Of a stretch of DNA of 64,000 nt, positions 17,635 through 25,791 are shown piece after piece; the first letter of the stretch is position 1, and each line of letters begins with the position of its first letter. The position numbers and the translations under genes were made by a program. Origin of the DNA: JAJDXW01 sp965202895 (GTDB taxonomy: Bacteria > Pseudomonadota > Gammaproteobacteria > HK1); contig OZ241901.1 of NCBI GenBank assembly GCA_965202895.1, positions 4,216,001 through 4,280,000 of the forward strand, read 5' to 3'. Under the pieces are notes generated by a model that had not been told where the DNA came from, searched no databases, and was given only the letters and a program-made list of their open reading frames with translations.

Positions 17635-17805
17635 TCACGGCGGCGGGTCGGGCGGAGGCGAGCGGGCCCCCCGGAGGGTGGCGGACCGCGTGCCCTTCCC
17701 CTGCCGCCCTCCATCTTCGACTTGCGCACCGCGGCCGGCTCGGGCGAACACGTGTATCGTCGGAGAGGCCCGCCTGTCTGGCAACATGCGCCAAGAGGAT
17801 TTCAC
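17618..17805. repeat. Dispersed repeat family C, copy 1 (higA 3' flank)
   Basis: The 3' end of higA and about 170 bases after it (CACGGCGGCGGGTCGGGCGG onward) recur at about 19540-19735. The unit contains AACATG and AAGAGGATTTCA near its right end. No coding function seen. From 17806 to 17970 nothing is recognised. Confidence 0.7.
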
Positions 17806-17970
17806 CCCGACTTGTCCGGGGCCCCTTCCTGAAGCAAACTTGGCGCCGCCGTGGAGGGACGACCAGTCTTGCGCATGACGCTGCAGGCGCGGGGAACGCG
17901 ATCGGTCGTGGGCAAGCGGCAAGCCGGGAGACGCGGGAGGAACAGGTGTGTGCTGCCGTCCGGCCCCCTC

Positions 17971-18351
17971 CTATGCCGCCATCGTGCGGACACCGTAGAG
18001 CGGGATGTGGGCGTCCCTGGTGACGAGCACGAGCCCTTCCGCCTGGGCCTGGGCGATCAGGAAGCGATCGAAGGGGTCCCGGTGGTGCATAGGGAGCTTG
18101 CCGGCCTGCTCCGCGTGGTGGAAGGTCAGCGGCAGGTGGGTGAAGCCCTTGTCGTCGATCATCGACAGCAGGTTGTCCGGGGCGGTCATGTGCCCCTTCG
18201 CCCGCTTGACCACGATCTCCCACCCGGTGATGGCGCTAACGAAGACCTCGTTGCGCGGGTCGGCGATCGCGGCACGAGCGCCCTCGGCCAGTTTCGAGAC
18301 ATCGACCAGCCACCACACGAATGCATGGGTATCCAGCAACAGGCGCTGCAT
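17971..18351 (-). CDS. PIN-domain toxin (VapC-like)
   Basis: 126 residues with all PIN acidic residues: D7 (LLLDTHAFVWW), E45, D92 or D95 (RDPFDRFLIAQA) and D113 (TRDAHI). PIN toxins are Mg-dependent RNases that usually cut tRNA or rRNA. The antitoxin gene ends 2 bases before its ATG on the same strand, so the pair is translationally coupled. Confidence 0.92.
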   Translation of the reverse strand: MQRLLLDTHAFVWWLVDVSKLAEGARAAIADPRNEVFVSAITGWEIVVKRAKGHMTAPDNLLSMIDDKGFTHLPLTFHHAEQAGKLPMHHRDPFDRFLIAQAQAEGLVLVTRDAHIPLYGVRTMAA

Positions 18352-18353
18352 GG

Positions 18354-18605
18354 TCAGCTCTCGTCCGGGAAGATCTTCGAGTTCTCGATCGCCTCGATGA
18401 GCTCTTCATCCTCTTCGTCGAAGTCCTCGGACATCCAGATCTGTCCTTCCAGTCCGCCCGGCTTCCGCTCTTCCATCCCCCCCCGGTACGGCACCAGGTG
18501 CAGCCAGGGCTTGCCGGCCTTGCAGATCACGACTTCCTCTCCCTGCCAGGCCAGCTCGGCCAGGCGGGAGAGCTGCGACTTGGCCTCGTGCATGTTGACC
18601 TTCAT
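18354..18605 (-). CDS. Phd/YefM-type antitoxin
   Basis: 83 residues beginning MKVNMHEAKSQLSRLAELA, the signature of the Phd/YefM family, followed by GEEVVICKAGKPWLHLVPY. The C-terminal half is very acidic (SEDFDEEDEELIEAIENS), the toxin-binding part. It sits directly upstream of the PIN toxin gene. Longer frames upstream overlap unrelated sequence and are rejected. Confidence 0.9.
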   Translation of the reverse strand: MKVNMHEAKSQLSRLAELAWQGEEVVICKAGKPWLHLVPYRGGMEERKPGGLEGQIWMSEDFDEEDEELIEAIENSKIFPDES

Positions 18606-18949
18606 CGGATGCTCCTGAGTGGCTAAGTCCGGCCAAGTTTGAAATGGGATTCCATGCGTGTCAAGCTGAAGACGAAGACGAATCGGCCACGATCGGACGC
18701 CGCCGGCCGCCGATCTTCGAGCCGGGACTGTCCGCGCTTCACGTCGGTGATGCCGCAATGCAACCGGGCGACAGGGCCGACGTCGAGGGTGGCCGCGGCG
18801 ATGCCGGTTCCGATGGGGGTGAAGACATCGGCGCTCATCGCGAAGTGGAGGACAGCCCGACCGGCCTGCCCCGTCGTTCCCTCGCCAGCGGAAGAGCGGA
18901 GACCGAGCAGATGCGCACCGCCGGAAGCTGCCGGCACGAAGCCTGGAGC
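18606..18949 (-). other. Gene-free stretch with a possible decayed minus-strand frame
   Basis: 344 bases between the antitoxin and the lipoprotein gene. The minus-strand frame ending at 18623 has coding-like composition (for example MSADVFTPIGTGIAAATLDV) but no recognisable family and no convincing start, so it may be the tail of a lost gene. Any antitoxin promoter should also lie here. Confidence 0.3.
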
Positions 18950-19447
18950 ATGAGGGAGAGGACGGCGGTCCCGGCGTTGATCCTGGCCGCCGGCGCCGGG
19001 CTGAGCGGGTGCATGGACCCCGGAATCGACTGCTGGACCCGGGAGCGCTACGAGGCCGCGGCGAGAACACCGGGCGGCCCGATCCACGAGATCCGGGCCG
19101 GCACGTACGGGGGCGAGGTCGTAACCGAAGACCCGGACAACTGGTGGACGGGCGCCCGGTTCACGGGCGAGCCGTGCCGGATGGAGATCGATCATCGGCC
19201 GGGGGGAACGTACGCCCGTACGCACTTCCTGGATGCCGCGGTGGCGCTGCGCGCGCGGATGGGTCCGGGGGGCACCCCGTTCTTTTCCGGAGAGACGACG
19301 GACGGGAAGGTGGTGGTCCTGCAACACCACTTGGGCCGTCCTGTTGCGCTGACGCTGACGCACTACCGGGCGGACGGGACACTGAGCTATGGGGCTTGCG
19401 GCAAGCGGGAAGCGCCGTTCCTGGAGTGTCACCGCACGCGCGAGTAG
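18950..19447 (+). CDS. Predicted lipoprotein of unknown function
   Basis: 165 residues. The N-terminus is a lipoprotein signal: MRERTAVPALILAAGAG followed by LSGC, giving lipidated Cys. The mature part is small, with four further Cys (CWTRERY, EPCRMEID, YGACGKRE, FLECHRTRE) that could form disulfides in the periplasm. No family was recognised. It lies alone in the accessory island. Confidence 0.65.
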   Translation: MRERTAVPALILAAGAGLSGCMDPGIDCWTRERYEAAARTPGGPIHEIRAGTYGGEVVTEDPDNWWTGARFTGEPCRMEIDHRPGGTYARTHFLDAAVALRARMGPGGTPFFSGETTDGKVVVLQHHLGRPVALTLTHYRADGTLSYGACGKREAPFLECHRTRE

Positions 19448-19497
19448 AGGAATACGGCGTCCCCCCGAGCGTTTCACGGGTCCATGCACGGCGGCCG

Positions 19498-19735
19498 GCC
19501 GCCATGAAGGTCATCCATGCCGGCCCGCGGTCTCGCTCAGGTACGGTCCCCAGAGCCTCCGCGGCGCAGTCACGGCGGCGGGTCGGGCGGAGGCGAGAGC
19601 GGCCGGAGGGTGGCGGATCGAGTACCCTTCCCCTGCCAACCCTCCATCCTCGGCTTGCACCTCGCGGCCGGCTCGGGCGGCGGCGTGTATCGCCGGACAG
19701 GTCCGGGCAACATGTTCCTGAAGAGGATTTCATAC
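19498..19735. repeat. Dispersed repeat family C, copy 2; relic of a second higBA locus
   Basis: It starts with GCCATGAAGGTCATCCATGCC, matching the sequence just before higA (17266-17286). It then jumps directly to the last codons of higA (CTCGCTCAGGTACGG) and the following repeat C sequence. It is therefore a copy of 17262-17805 from which the higA body has been deleted. It has no coding capacity. Confidence 0.7.
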
Positions 19736-19879
19736 TGCTCGACCTCCGGCTCCCGGGATCGTGAACGCCCGGTCCGAGGGACGTATCCTCCGAAACCGGC
19801 ATTCGTCCGGAAACCTGCCTGACGGCGTTCACCGCGTGAAGCCGTCGGTGCTCGCCGTCCCACCACGTGGATCGCTCGC

Positions 19880-20848
19880 ATGAATCTTCCCGCCTCTGTC
19901 GACGACACCATCTCCCGGCTCACCTCGGGGGACTACATCGCGGAGCGAAGCCTCGCCACCGCCGTGTTCCTCACCCTGCGGATGCAGCGCCCGCTGTTCC
20001 TGGAGGGCGAGGCGGGGGTCGGCAAGACCGAGGTCGCCCGGGTGCTCGCCCGCGTGCTCGGACGGCGGCTCGTCCGCCTGCAATGCTACGAAGGGCTGGA
20101 CGTGGCCTCCGCCGTCTACGAGTGGAACTACCCGCGGCAGATGATCCGGATCCGGCTCGCCGAGATGGCCGGCCGGGGCGGCGGCGGGGACGGGGATGCA
20201 CCGGGGGGGGATACGCCGGGCAGAAGCACGTCGATCGAGTCGGTCGAAGAGGACATCTTCTCGCGCCGGTTCCTCATGGAGCGCCCACTCCTCCAGGCCC
20301 TTCGGCCGGACGATGCGGGCGCCCCGGTGCTGCTCATCGACGAGCTGGACCGGGCGGACGAGCCGTTCGAGGCGTACCTGCTGGAAGTGCTGGCGGACTT
20401 CCGGATCACGATCCCGGAGATCGGCACGATCGCCGCGGACGACCCGCCCATCGTCGTCGTCACCTCCAACCGCACGCGCGAGATCCACGACGCAATCAAG
20501 CGCCGCTGCTACTACCACTGGGTGGACTACCCGGAGGCGGAGCGCGAGCTCCGCATCCTGCGGGTACGGGCGCCGGGGACGCCGGAGGCGTTGAGCCGGG
20601 AGGTGGTCGCCTTCGTGCAGAGCCTGCGCGACGCGGATCTCTTCAAGGCGCCGGGGGTCGCCGAGACCATCGACTGGGCGCAGGCGCTGACGCAGCTCGA
20701 CGTGCTCGCCCTGTCGCCGGAGGTGGCCAACGACACCCTCGGCTCGCTCCTCAAGTACCAGGACGACATCGCCCGGATCCGGGGCAGCGAAGCGGCGCGG
20801 ATCATCGAGCAGATCAAGCGCGAGCTTCCGGCATCGCCCGCCGTGTGA
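19880..20848 (+). CDS. MoxR-family AAA+ ATPase, CoxD-like
   Basis: 322 residues. Walker A GEAGVGKT at 43-50, Walker B LLIDELDRAD near 151-160, then the VTSNRTREIHDAIKRRC sensor region. A Gly-rich insertion occupies about residues 98-118. MoxR proteins pair with VWA proteins, here coxE 0.6 kb downstream, to mature metalloenzymes; CoxD/CoxE serve Mo-hydroxylase active-site assembly. It is separated from coxGSLM by the accessory island, which carries a broken copy of its 5' end. Confidence 0.93.
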   Translation: MNLPASVDDTISRLTSGDYIAERSLATAVFLTLRMQRPLFLEGEAGVGKTEVARVLARVLGRRLVRLQCYEGLDVASAVYEWNYPRQMIRIRLAEMAGRGGGGDGDAPGGDTPGRSTSIESVEEDIFSRRFLMERPLLQALRPDDAGAPVLLIDELDRADEPFEAYLLEVLADFRITIPEIGTIAADDPPIVVVTSNRTREIHDAIKRRCYYHWVDYPEAERELRILRVRAPGTPEALSREVVAFVQSLRDADLFKAPGVAETIDWAQALTQLDVLALSPEVANDTLGSLLKYQDDIARIRGSEAARIIEQIKRELPASPAV

Positions 20849-20885
20849 ATCGCCGCGGGGCGCCCCCGGGCCGCCGCGCCCGGAT

Positions 20886-21182
20886 TCACCGACCGGCAGG
20901 AGCCTTTGCCGGCGGCCATTCTCCCGCCAGCACCTCGAGCTTCGACTCCACCCGCACCATCCGTTCGCGAAGCTCACCGACGTCGCGGCGCACCTCGCGG
21001 ACGTCCTCACGCACTTCCCCGACGATGCTCAGCATCAACAACCCCAACGCGATGCCCGTCCCCAGCACCGTAACGATCACCGCGAGGAAGCCGACGGCCA
21101 TCCCGAAGGAGGGATGATCACGCCAAGCGGGCCGCGGCTTGCCGGCTTCCGCCCTCCTTGCATCGTCCGCCCGAGCCGCCAT
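20886..21182 (-). CDS. Small membrane-anchored coiled-coil protein
   Basis: 98 residues: a charged N-terminus, one membrane helix (MAVGFLAVIVTVLGTGIALG), then a coiled coil rich in VREVRRDVGELRERMVRVE heptads. It lies between moxR and coxE but on the opposite strand, with a tail-to-tail gap of 37 bases to moxR. Similar in architecture to the DUF1640-like protein at 9524 but not clearly homologous. Function unknown. The frame upstream of ATG 21182 is not supported. Confidence 0.6.
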   Translation of the reverse strand: MAARADDARRAEAGKPRPAWRDHPSFGMAVGFLAVIVTVLGTGIALGLLMLSIVGEVREDVREVRRDVGELRERMVRVESKLEVLAGEWPPAKAPAGR

Positions 21183-21481
21183 CTTCCGCCCTCCCTGATG
21201 CGAGCACCGTCCGTGCCCGGAGTATGCGGGATCGGGCGGCTCGACTCCACCACTTCCTCCTCTGCCCGAGTGCCCCTGAGACCCCGGAGCGGGATTTGCC
21301 CGGGTCAGGCGCAATGGGGGCCTCATGCAGTTGGTCGAGGCAGGATCCCTCGCGGGGCGCCTCGGGCCGCATGGCTTGGCCCGGTCCGAAGCCCGGAGGC
21401 CCGCGGTCGCGGCGAGCGCATCGACGCCCTCCTCCGAGCCGGTACGGCAGAGCCGGGACGCGCCTCCTCGCATCCAATATC

Positions 21482-22906
21482 ATGCAGCACATGACGACTG
21501 CCGATACGACCGCGGGCATATCCCGGCTCCGGGCCGGAACCGGACCCGCACCAAGGCCCGGATCGAGCCCCGGCCTCGGCGGCCCCGACCCCGAGCCGCC
21601 GGGCCGCCTCGCCGCCAACCTCATGCACTTCGCCCGCACCCTGCGGGCGGCCGGCCTCCCCGTCGGGAGCGGCGCGGTCCTCGACGCGCTGCGGGCGGTC
21701 GAGGCGACAGGGCTCGCGCGCCGGGACGACTTCTACTGGACGCTGCACGCGGTCTTCGTCCGGCGGCGTGACCAGCGCCCCCTCTTCGACGAGGCCTTCC
21801 ACGTCTTCTGGCGCAACCCGCGGCTCCTCGAACGGATCACGAGCCTCCTCCTCCCCACCGTGCAGACGCCGCCCCGCGGCGACGCGAAGCCTCTCAGCCG
21901 CCGGTTGAGCGAGGCGCTCTTCGCGGGCGGCGAAGGCGGCCCGAAGACGAGGGAGCCCGAGGAGGAGGCCGAATTCGAGGCCCCCCTCACCTGGTCGGAC
22001 CGGGAGGTCCTGCGGACGCGGGACTTCGAGCAGATGTCGGCCGCGGAGCTGGCCGCGGCCAAGGCGGCGATCGCCCGGCTGCGGCTCGCCGTGCCGCCGG
22101 CCCCGACCCGCCGTTACCGCCCGCATCCGCACGGCGCGCGCATCGACCTGCGGGCCACTTTCCGGCGCAGTCTCCGGACCGGATCCGGGGCGGTCCTGCT
22201 CGCGCGCCGGCGCCAAGTGCGGCGGCCCGCCCCGATCGTGGTCCTCTGCGACATCTCGGGCTCGATGAGCCGATACTCGCGGGTGCTGCTCCATTTCGCA
22301 CACGCCCTCGCCCGCGACCGTGACCGCGGGCGGGTGTTCTCCTTCGTCTTCGGCACCCGGCTCACCAACGTCACCCGTCAGCTCCGGGACCGCGACGTGG
22401 ACGCGGCCATCGAGCGGGCGAGCGGGGAGGTGGAGGACTGGAGCGGGGGCACCCGGATCGGGCAGTGCCTCGACCGGTTCAACCGGGAGTGGTCCCGCCG
22501 GGTATGCGGCCAGGGCGCGGTGGTGCTGTTCATCTCCGACGGGCTCGACCGCGACGCCGGAGAAGGTCTCGGACCCCAGGTGGAGCGCCTGCGCAAGTCG
22601 TGCCGGAGGCTCGTGTGGCTGAACCCCCTGCTCCGCTACGAGGACTTCGCGCCGAAGGCGGCCGGCATCCGCGCCCTCCTCCCCCATGTGGACGAATTCC
22701 GGCCGGTACACAACCTCGAAAGCCTGGAGGACCTCGCCGCGGCGCTCACCGCCCCCTCCGCACGCCCGTCCGGCAGCGGGAGAGGGGCCGGCCGGCGGGG
22801 GGCCGGCGGGCCGCCGCCCGGCGACGGGATCTTCGTGCGGGGCGCCCCCCCCTCCGCCCCGCGTCCCGGACCGCGTGCGCCATCGGCGGCACTGCCGCCT
22901 CCATGA
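21482..22906 (+). CDS. coxE: CoxE-like VWA domain protein
   Basis: 474 residues. A C-terminal von Willebrand A domain has the MIDAS motif DISGSMSRYS (about residue 260), preceded by the helical N-terminal region typical of CoxE (LPVGSGAVLDALRAVEATGL, RRDDFYWTLHAVFV). It works with the MoxR ATPase in molybdenum hydroxylase maturation. The first 40 residues come from a six-base-period GC repeat (PAPRPGSSPGLGGPDPEP) and are probably not conserved. ATG 21491 is an alternative start. The stop overlaps the psd start by 4 bases. Confidence 0.92.
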   Translation: MQHMTTADTTAGISRLRAGTGPAPRPGSSPGLGGPDPEPPGRLAANLMHFARTLRAAGLPVGSGAVLDALRAVEATGLARRDDFYWTLHAVFVRRRDQRPLFDEAFHVFWRNPRLLERITSLLLPTVQTPPRGDAKPLSRRLSEALFAGGEGGPKTREPEEEAEFEAPLTWSDREVLRTRDFEQMSAAELAAAKAAIARLRLAVPPAPTRRYRPHPHGARIDLRATFRRSLRTGSGAVLLARRRQVRRPAPIVVLCDISGSMSRYSRVLLHFAHALARDRDRGRVFSFVFGTRLTNVTRQLRDRDVDAAIERASGEVEDWSGGTRIGQCLDRFNREWSRRVCGQGAVVLFISDGLDRDAGEGLGPQVERLRKSCRRLVWLNPLLRYEDFAPKAAGIRALLPHVDEFRPVHNLESLEDLAAALTAPSARPSGSGRGAGRRGAGGPPPGDGIFVRGAPPSAPRPGPRAPSAALPPP

Positions 22907-23784
22907 GCCCGTCGTTCTCCGTCGCCCTCCAGCGCGCGTACCCGCGCCGCCTCCTCTCCCGGCTCGTGCGCCACGCCACCCGGCTGCGCTTCCCTCCTCT
23001 CCAGCGGTGGCTCATCCGAACCGTCGTGCGGCGCTACGACGTGGACCTCTCCGACGCGGCCTCGTCGGACCCGGGCGCCTGGCCGACCTTCAACGCCTTC
23101 TTCACCCGGTCGCTCCGCCCGGAGGCGCGGCCCCTCCCCGCCGATCCCCACGCGGTCGCGGCGCCTTCCGACGGCACCGTGCAGCACGCGGACGAGCTCG
23201 CCGGCGCGGCCCTCGTCCAGGCGAAGTCGCTCACCTGCTCGGTCGAGTCCCTCCTCGGGGGCGATCGGGAGGCCGCCGCGGCCCTCGCCGGCGGCGCCGC
23301 GGCCACCATCTACCTCGCTCCCCGCGACTACCACCGGGTCCACCTCCCCATCGACGGGTCCCTCGCGGCCCTGGTCCACCTCCCCGGTGATCGCTTCAGC
23401 GTCAATCCGGCCACCGCGCAACGGATCCGCCGCCTCTTCGCCCGCAACGAGCGCGTGGTCTTCCACTTCCGCGATGGGAGTGGGCGACCCTTCGCGCTCG
23501 TCATGGTCGGCGCCCTCCTCGTCGGCGGCATCGAGACCCCCTGGACCGGGACGGTCGCCGATCTTCCGGATCCGGACCCGGGTCCGAACCTGGGTCCGGC
23601 CCGCCGGTGGGAGCTCGACGGCCCCGGCCTCGCACGAGGCGCCGAGATCGGCCGTTTCAACATGGGCTCGACGGTCATCGTCCTCTTTCCTCCCGGCGCG
23701 GTCCGTTGGGATCCGGCCTTCCGCGCGGGCGCCCCCGTCCGCTGCCGGCAGGCCATCGGCCGCCTCCTTCCCGGCCCCGGCTGA
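22903..23784 (+). CDS. psd: Phosphatidylserine decarboxylase proenzyme
   Basis: 293 residues. Motifs are NAFFTRSLRPEARPL, SDGTV (catalytic Asp), YHRVHLPIDG (His) and the self-cleavage site FNMGSTVIVLF, where Ser becomes the pyruvoyl group. It makes phosphatidylethanolamine at the inner membrane. ATG 22903 overlaps the coxE stop (ATGA). A dipeptide-period insertion (LPDPDPGPNLGP, about residues 222-233) comes from a hexanucleotide repeat and is unusual for the family. Confidence 0.95.
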   Translation: MSPSFSVALQRAYPRRLLSRLVRHATRLRFPPLQRWLIRTVVRRYDVDLSDAASSDPGAWPTFNAFFTRSLRPEARPLPADPHAVAAPSDGTVQHADELAGAALVQAKSLTCSVESLLGGDREAAAALAGGAAATIYLAPRDYHRVHLPIDGSLAALVHLPGDRFSVNPATAQRIRRLFARNERVVFHFRDGSGRPFALVMVGALLVGGIETPWTGTVADLPDPDPGPNLGPARRWELDGPGLARGAEIGRFNMGSTVIVLFPPGAVRWDPAFRAGAPVRCRQAIGRLLPGPG

Positions 23785-23875
23785 GCCGCGCCGCATCCCC
23801 CGCGGGAGCCTGCCCCGCGGAACCCTTCCGGAAGGCGTTGGTGGGGGAAGACAGGGGGCCGGCCCCGTGGCAGGG

Positions 23876-24030
23876 TCGTTTCACGCTGCGGGATGGGTTC
23901 GCGCAGGCGAACCCGGTTCGGTCGAATCAAAGCGGCGGAGGTCCTGGGAACGGCGCTCCCAGGAAGAGCCGTTCCCGAGAAGGACGGCAGGCATCGATGC
24001 CTGGCCGCGAGTCGGTCAGCGTGAAAAGGC
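23876..24030. repeat. Dispersed repeat family B, copy 1
   Basis: It begins GTCGTTTCACGCTGCGG and includes CCCGGTTCGGTCGAATC, GCGGCGGAGGTC and GGCATCGATGCCTGGCCGCG, ending GTCAGCGTGAAAAGG. Five copies are seen in the window. The outer ends (TTTCACGCTG and CAGCGTGAAA) are inverted with respect to each other, like mobile-element termini. It fills the gap 23785-24073 between psd and the amidase. Confidence 0.8.
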
Positions 24031-24073
24031 GCCGCCCCGTAGCCGAACCCGGGGGCGCCCGTCCGGGCCGGGG

Positions 24074-25444
24074 TTACCGGGGAGGGGCGCCGAGGCGCTC
24101 GCGGGCGGTTCCGAGGACGTTCTCGACCGCGAGCCCCACGGACAGGAGCCGATCGTCGTCGCCGCGCGCGGCCATGACTTGCAGGCCGATGGGCAGGCCG
24201 TCACCGTCGAGCCCGACCGGGACCGAAAGTCCGCAGAGATCGAGCAGGTTGCCGGGGCTCGTGTTGCGGAGGGCGGCCATGTTCCGATCGCGGTAGCCCT
24301 CCGCATCCGACACCTCGTCGAGCCGCGGGGCGGTCAGCGGGGTCGTCGGAGACAGGACGCCGTCCACCTCGGCAAGCGCGGCGTTGGCCTCCTTCGCCGC
24401 CTGCGCGAGGCGCGCGCGCCGGTCCAGGTACTCGAAGGCGGTCATCGACTCGACCGCCGCCAGGCGTCCGCGGACGTTGGGGTCGAGGGTCGCGCGGAAC
24501 CCCGGCAGCTCGCGGCGGAGGAAGGCCGCGAACTCCGGCGCGGCGAGGCCGCCCGCGGCGAAGACCTCCCGCGCGGCGGCAAGCCCCGGCAACGGGAACC
24601 GGACGATGGAAGCCCCCCGGGCCTCCAGCTCCCGGATCGCGGCGCGCACCGCGTCCGCGACGTCGGGCGCACACCCCTCGTACAGATCCTCGAGGACGCC
24701 GAACCGGGTCCGGGAGAGGTCCGCGGGATCGGGCGCCGCGGCGCATCGGGGATCGATGACGGAGAACGCGACCACCGCGTCCGCGACCGAGCGGGTCAGG
24801 ACCCCGGCCGTGTCGAGGGACGGGCTGAGCGGCACGAGCCCGTCGAGCGACCAGCGCCCGTACGTGGTCTTGAGCCCGACGGTACCGGTAAAGCTCGCCG
24901 GGACGCGCACCGAACCGGCGGTGTCGCTGCCGAGCGCGACGACCGCCGTGCCCTCCCAGAGCGAGACGCCCGCCCCGGCGCTGGAGCCGCCCGGAACCCG
25001 GTGTGCGTCCCGACCCCAGGGGTTTCGCGGGGTTCCCCAGTGGGGGTTGCTGCCGACCCCCCCGAAGGCGAACTCCACCGTGTGGGTTTTCCCGACGATG
25101 CAGGCCATGGAGTTTCGCACCGCATGGACCACCGGGCCTTCCCGCTCCCACGGGGCGGGAAGCGGACGCGGCGCACCCGCGTGGGTGGGGGAGCCAACGA
25201 GGCCGTAGAGGTCCTTGACCGATACGGGCAGGCCCTGGAGCGGCCCGAAGTCGAGGCCCCGGGCAAACGTGGCGTCGGCTATCGCCGCCGCCTCGGCCGC
25301 CGGTTCGGGCATCCAGAGCTTGTAGGCGCCGAGCGATTCGTCCCGGTTCTGCACGGCCTGCTCGATGAGGTCCGCCGCCCGCACGTCGCCGGAGCGAAGG
25401 GCGGCGCCCAAGTCCGCGATGGAAGCGGATGCAAGCTCGATCAT
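24074..25444 (-). CDS. Amidase signature family hydrolase
   Basis: 456 residues with the Ser-cisSer-Lys triad: Lys in SVKDLYG (about residue 80), the Gly/Ser loop PGGSSAGAG and SDTAGSVRVPASF. FGGVGSNPHWGTPRNPW also fits. Such enzymes hydrolyse amides or act in amidotransfer; the substrate cannot be told, and it is not a GatA by context since no gatB/gatC is near. ATG 25444 gives a standard N-terminus. It is flanked by repeat B copies. Confidence 0.92.
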   Translation of the reverse strand: MIELASASIADLGAALRSGDVRAADLIEQAVQNRDESLGAYKLWMPEPAAEAAAIADATFARGLDFGPLQGLPVSVKDLYGLVGSPTHAGAPRPLPAPWEREGPVVHAVRNSMACIVGKTHTVEFAFGGVGSNPHWGTPRNPWGRDAHRVPGGSSAGAGVSLWEGTAVVALGSDTAGSVRVPASFTGTVGLKTTYGRWSLDGLVPLSPSLDTAGVLTRSVADAVVAFSVIDPRCAAAPDPADLSRTRFGVLEDLYEGCAPDVADAVRAAIRELEARGASIVRFPLPGLAAAREVFAAGGLAAPEFAAFLRRELPGFRATLDPNVRGRLAAVESMTAFEYLDRRARLAQAAKEANAALAEVDGVLSPTTPLTAPRLDEVSDAEGYRDRNMAALRNTSPGNLLDLCGLSVPVGLDGDGLPIGLQVMAARGDDDRLLSVGLAVENVLGTARERLGAPPR

Positions 25445-25626
25445 GTCCGCCACTCTACACCCTGTCCCCGAGCCCACCCACCCCCGCCTCCACCCGTTTC
25501 CGGGCCCTCCCATGCCGACGCCGGACCACGGCTGCGGATGGAGGCCCGCCACCGAGCCGGACGGGGCGGGACCCGTCTCGGGAGCGCGGACGGCTCGCCG
25601 TGTCGAGCGGATCGAAGGGGAGGATC

Positions 25627-25740
25627 GAAGGGGCGCACGATGCGGGCGAGACACGAGCATTCCCGGGACGCGCCGTTCCAGGAAAGAGCGGTGGGCTTCG
25701 ATGCCGGGCCGCGAGCCACTCGGCTTGAAAAGGCCCTGGG
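25627..25740. repeat. Dispersed repeat family B, partial copy 2
   Basis: Only the right part of the unit is found: GCGGGCGAGACACGAGCATT, then CGCCGTTCCAGGAAAGAGCGG, GCTTCGATGCCGGGCCGCGA and CTTGAAAAGGCCC. It lies between the amidase and the M48 protease. Nothing else is recognised in 25445-25791. Confidence 0.65.
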
Positions 25741-25791
25741 GACGGTGCCCCGCGGCTTGCATGTCTTGCGGGCGGGGGCTACGGTCCTTCC

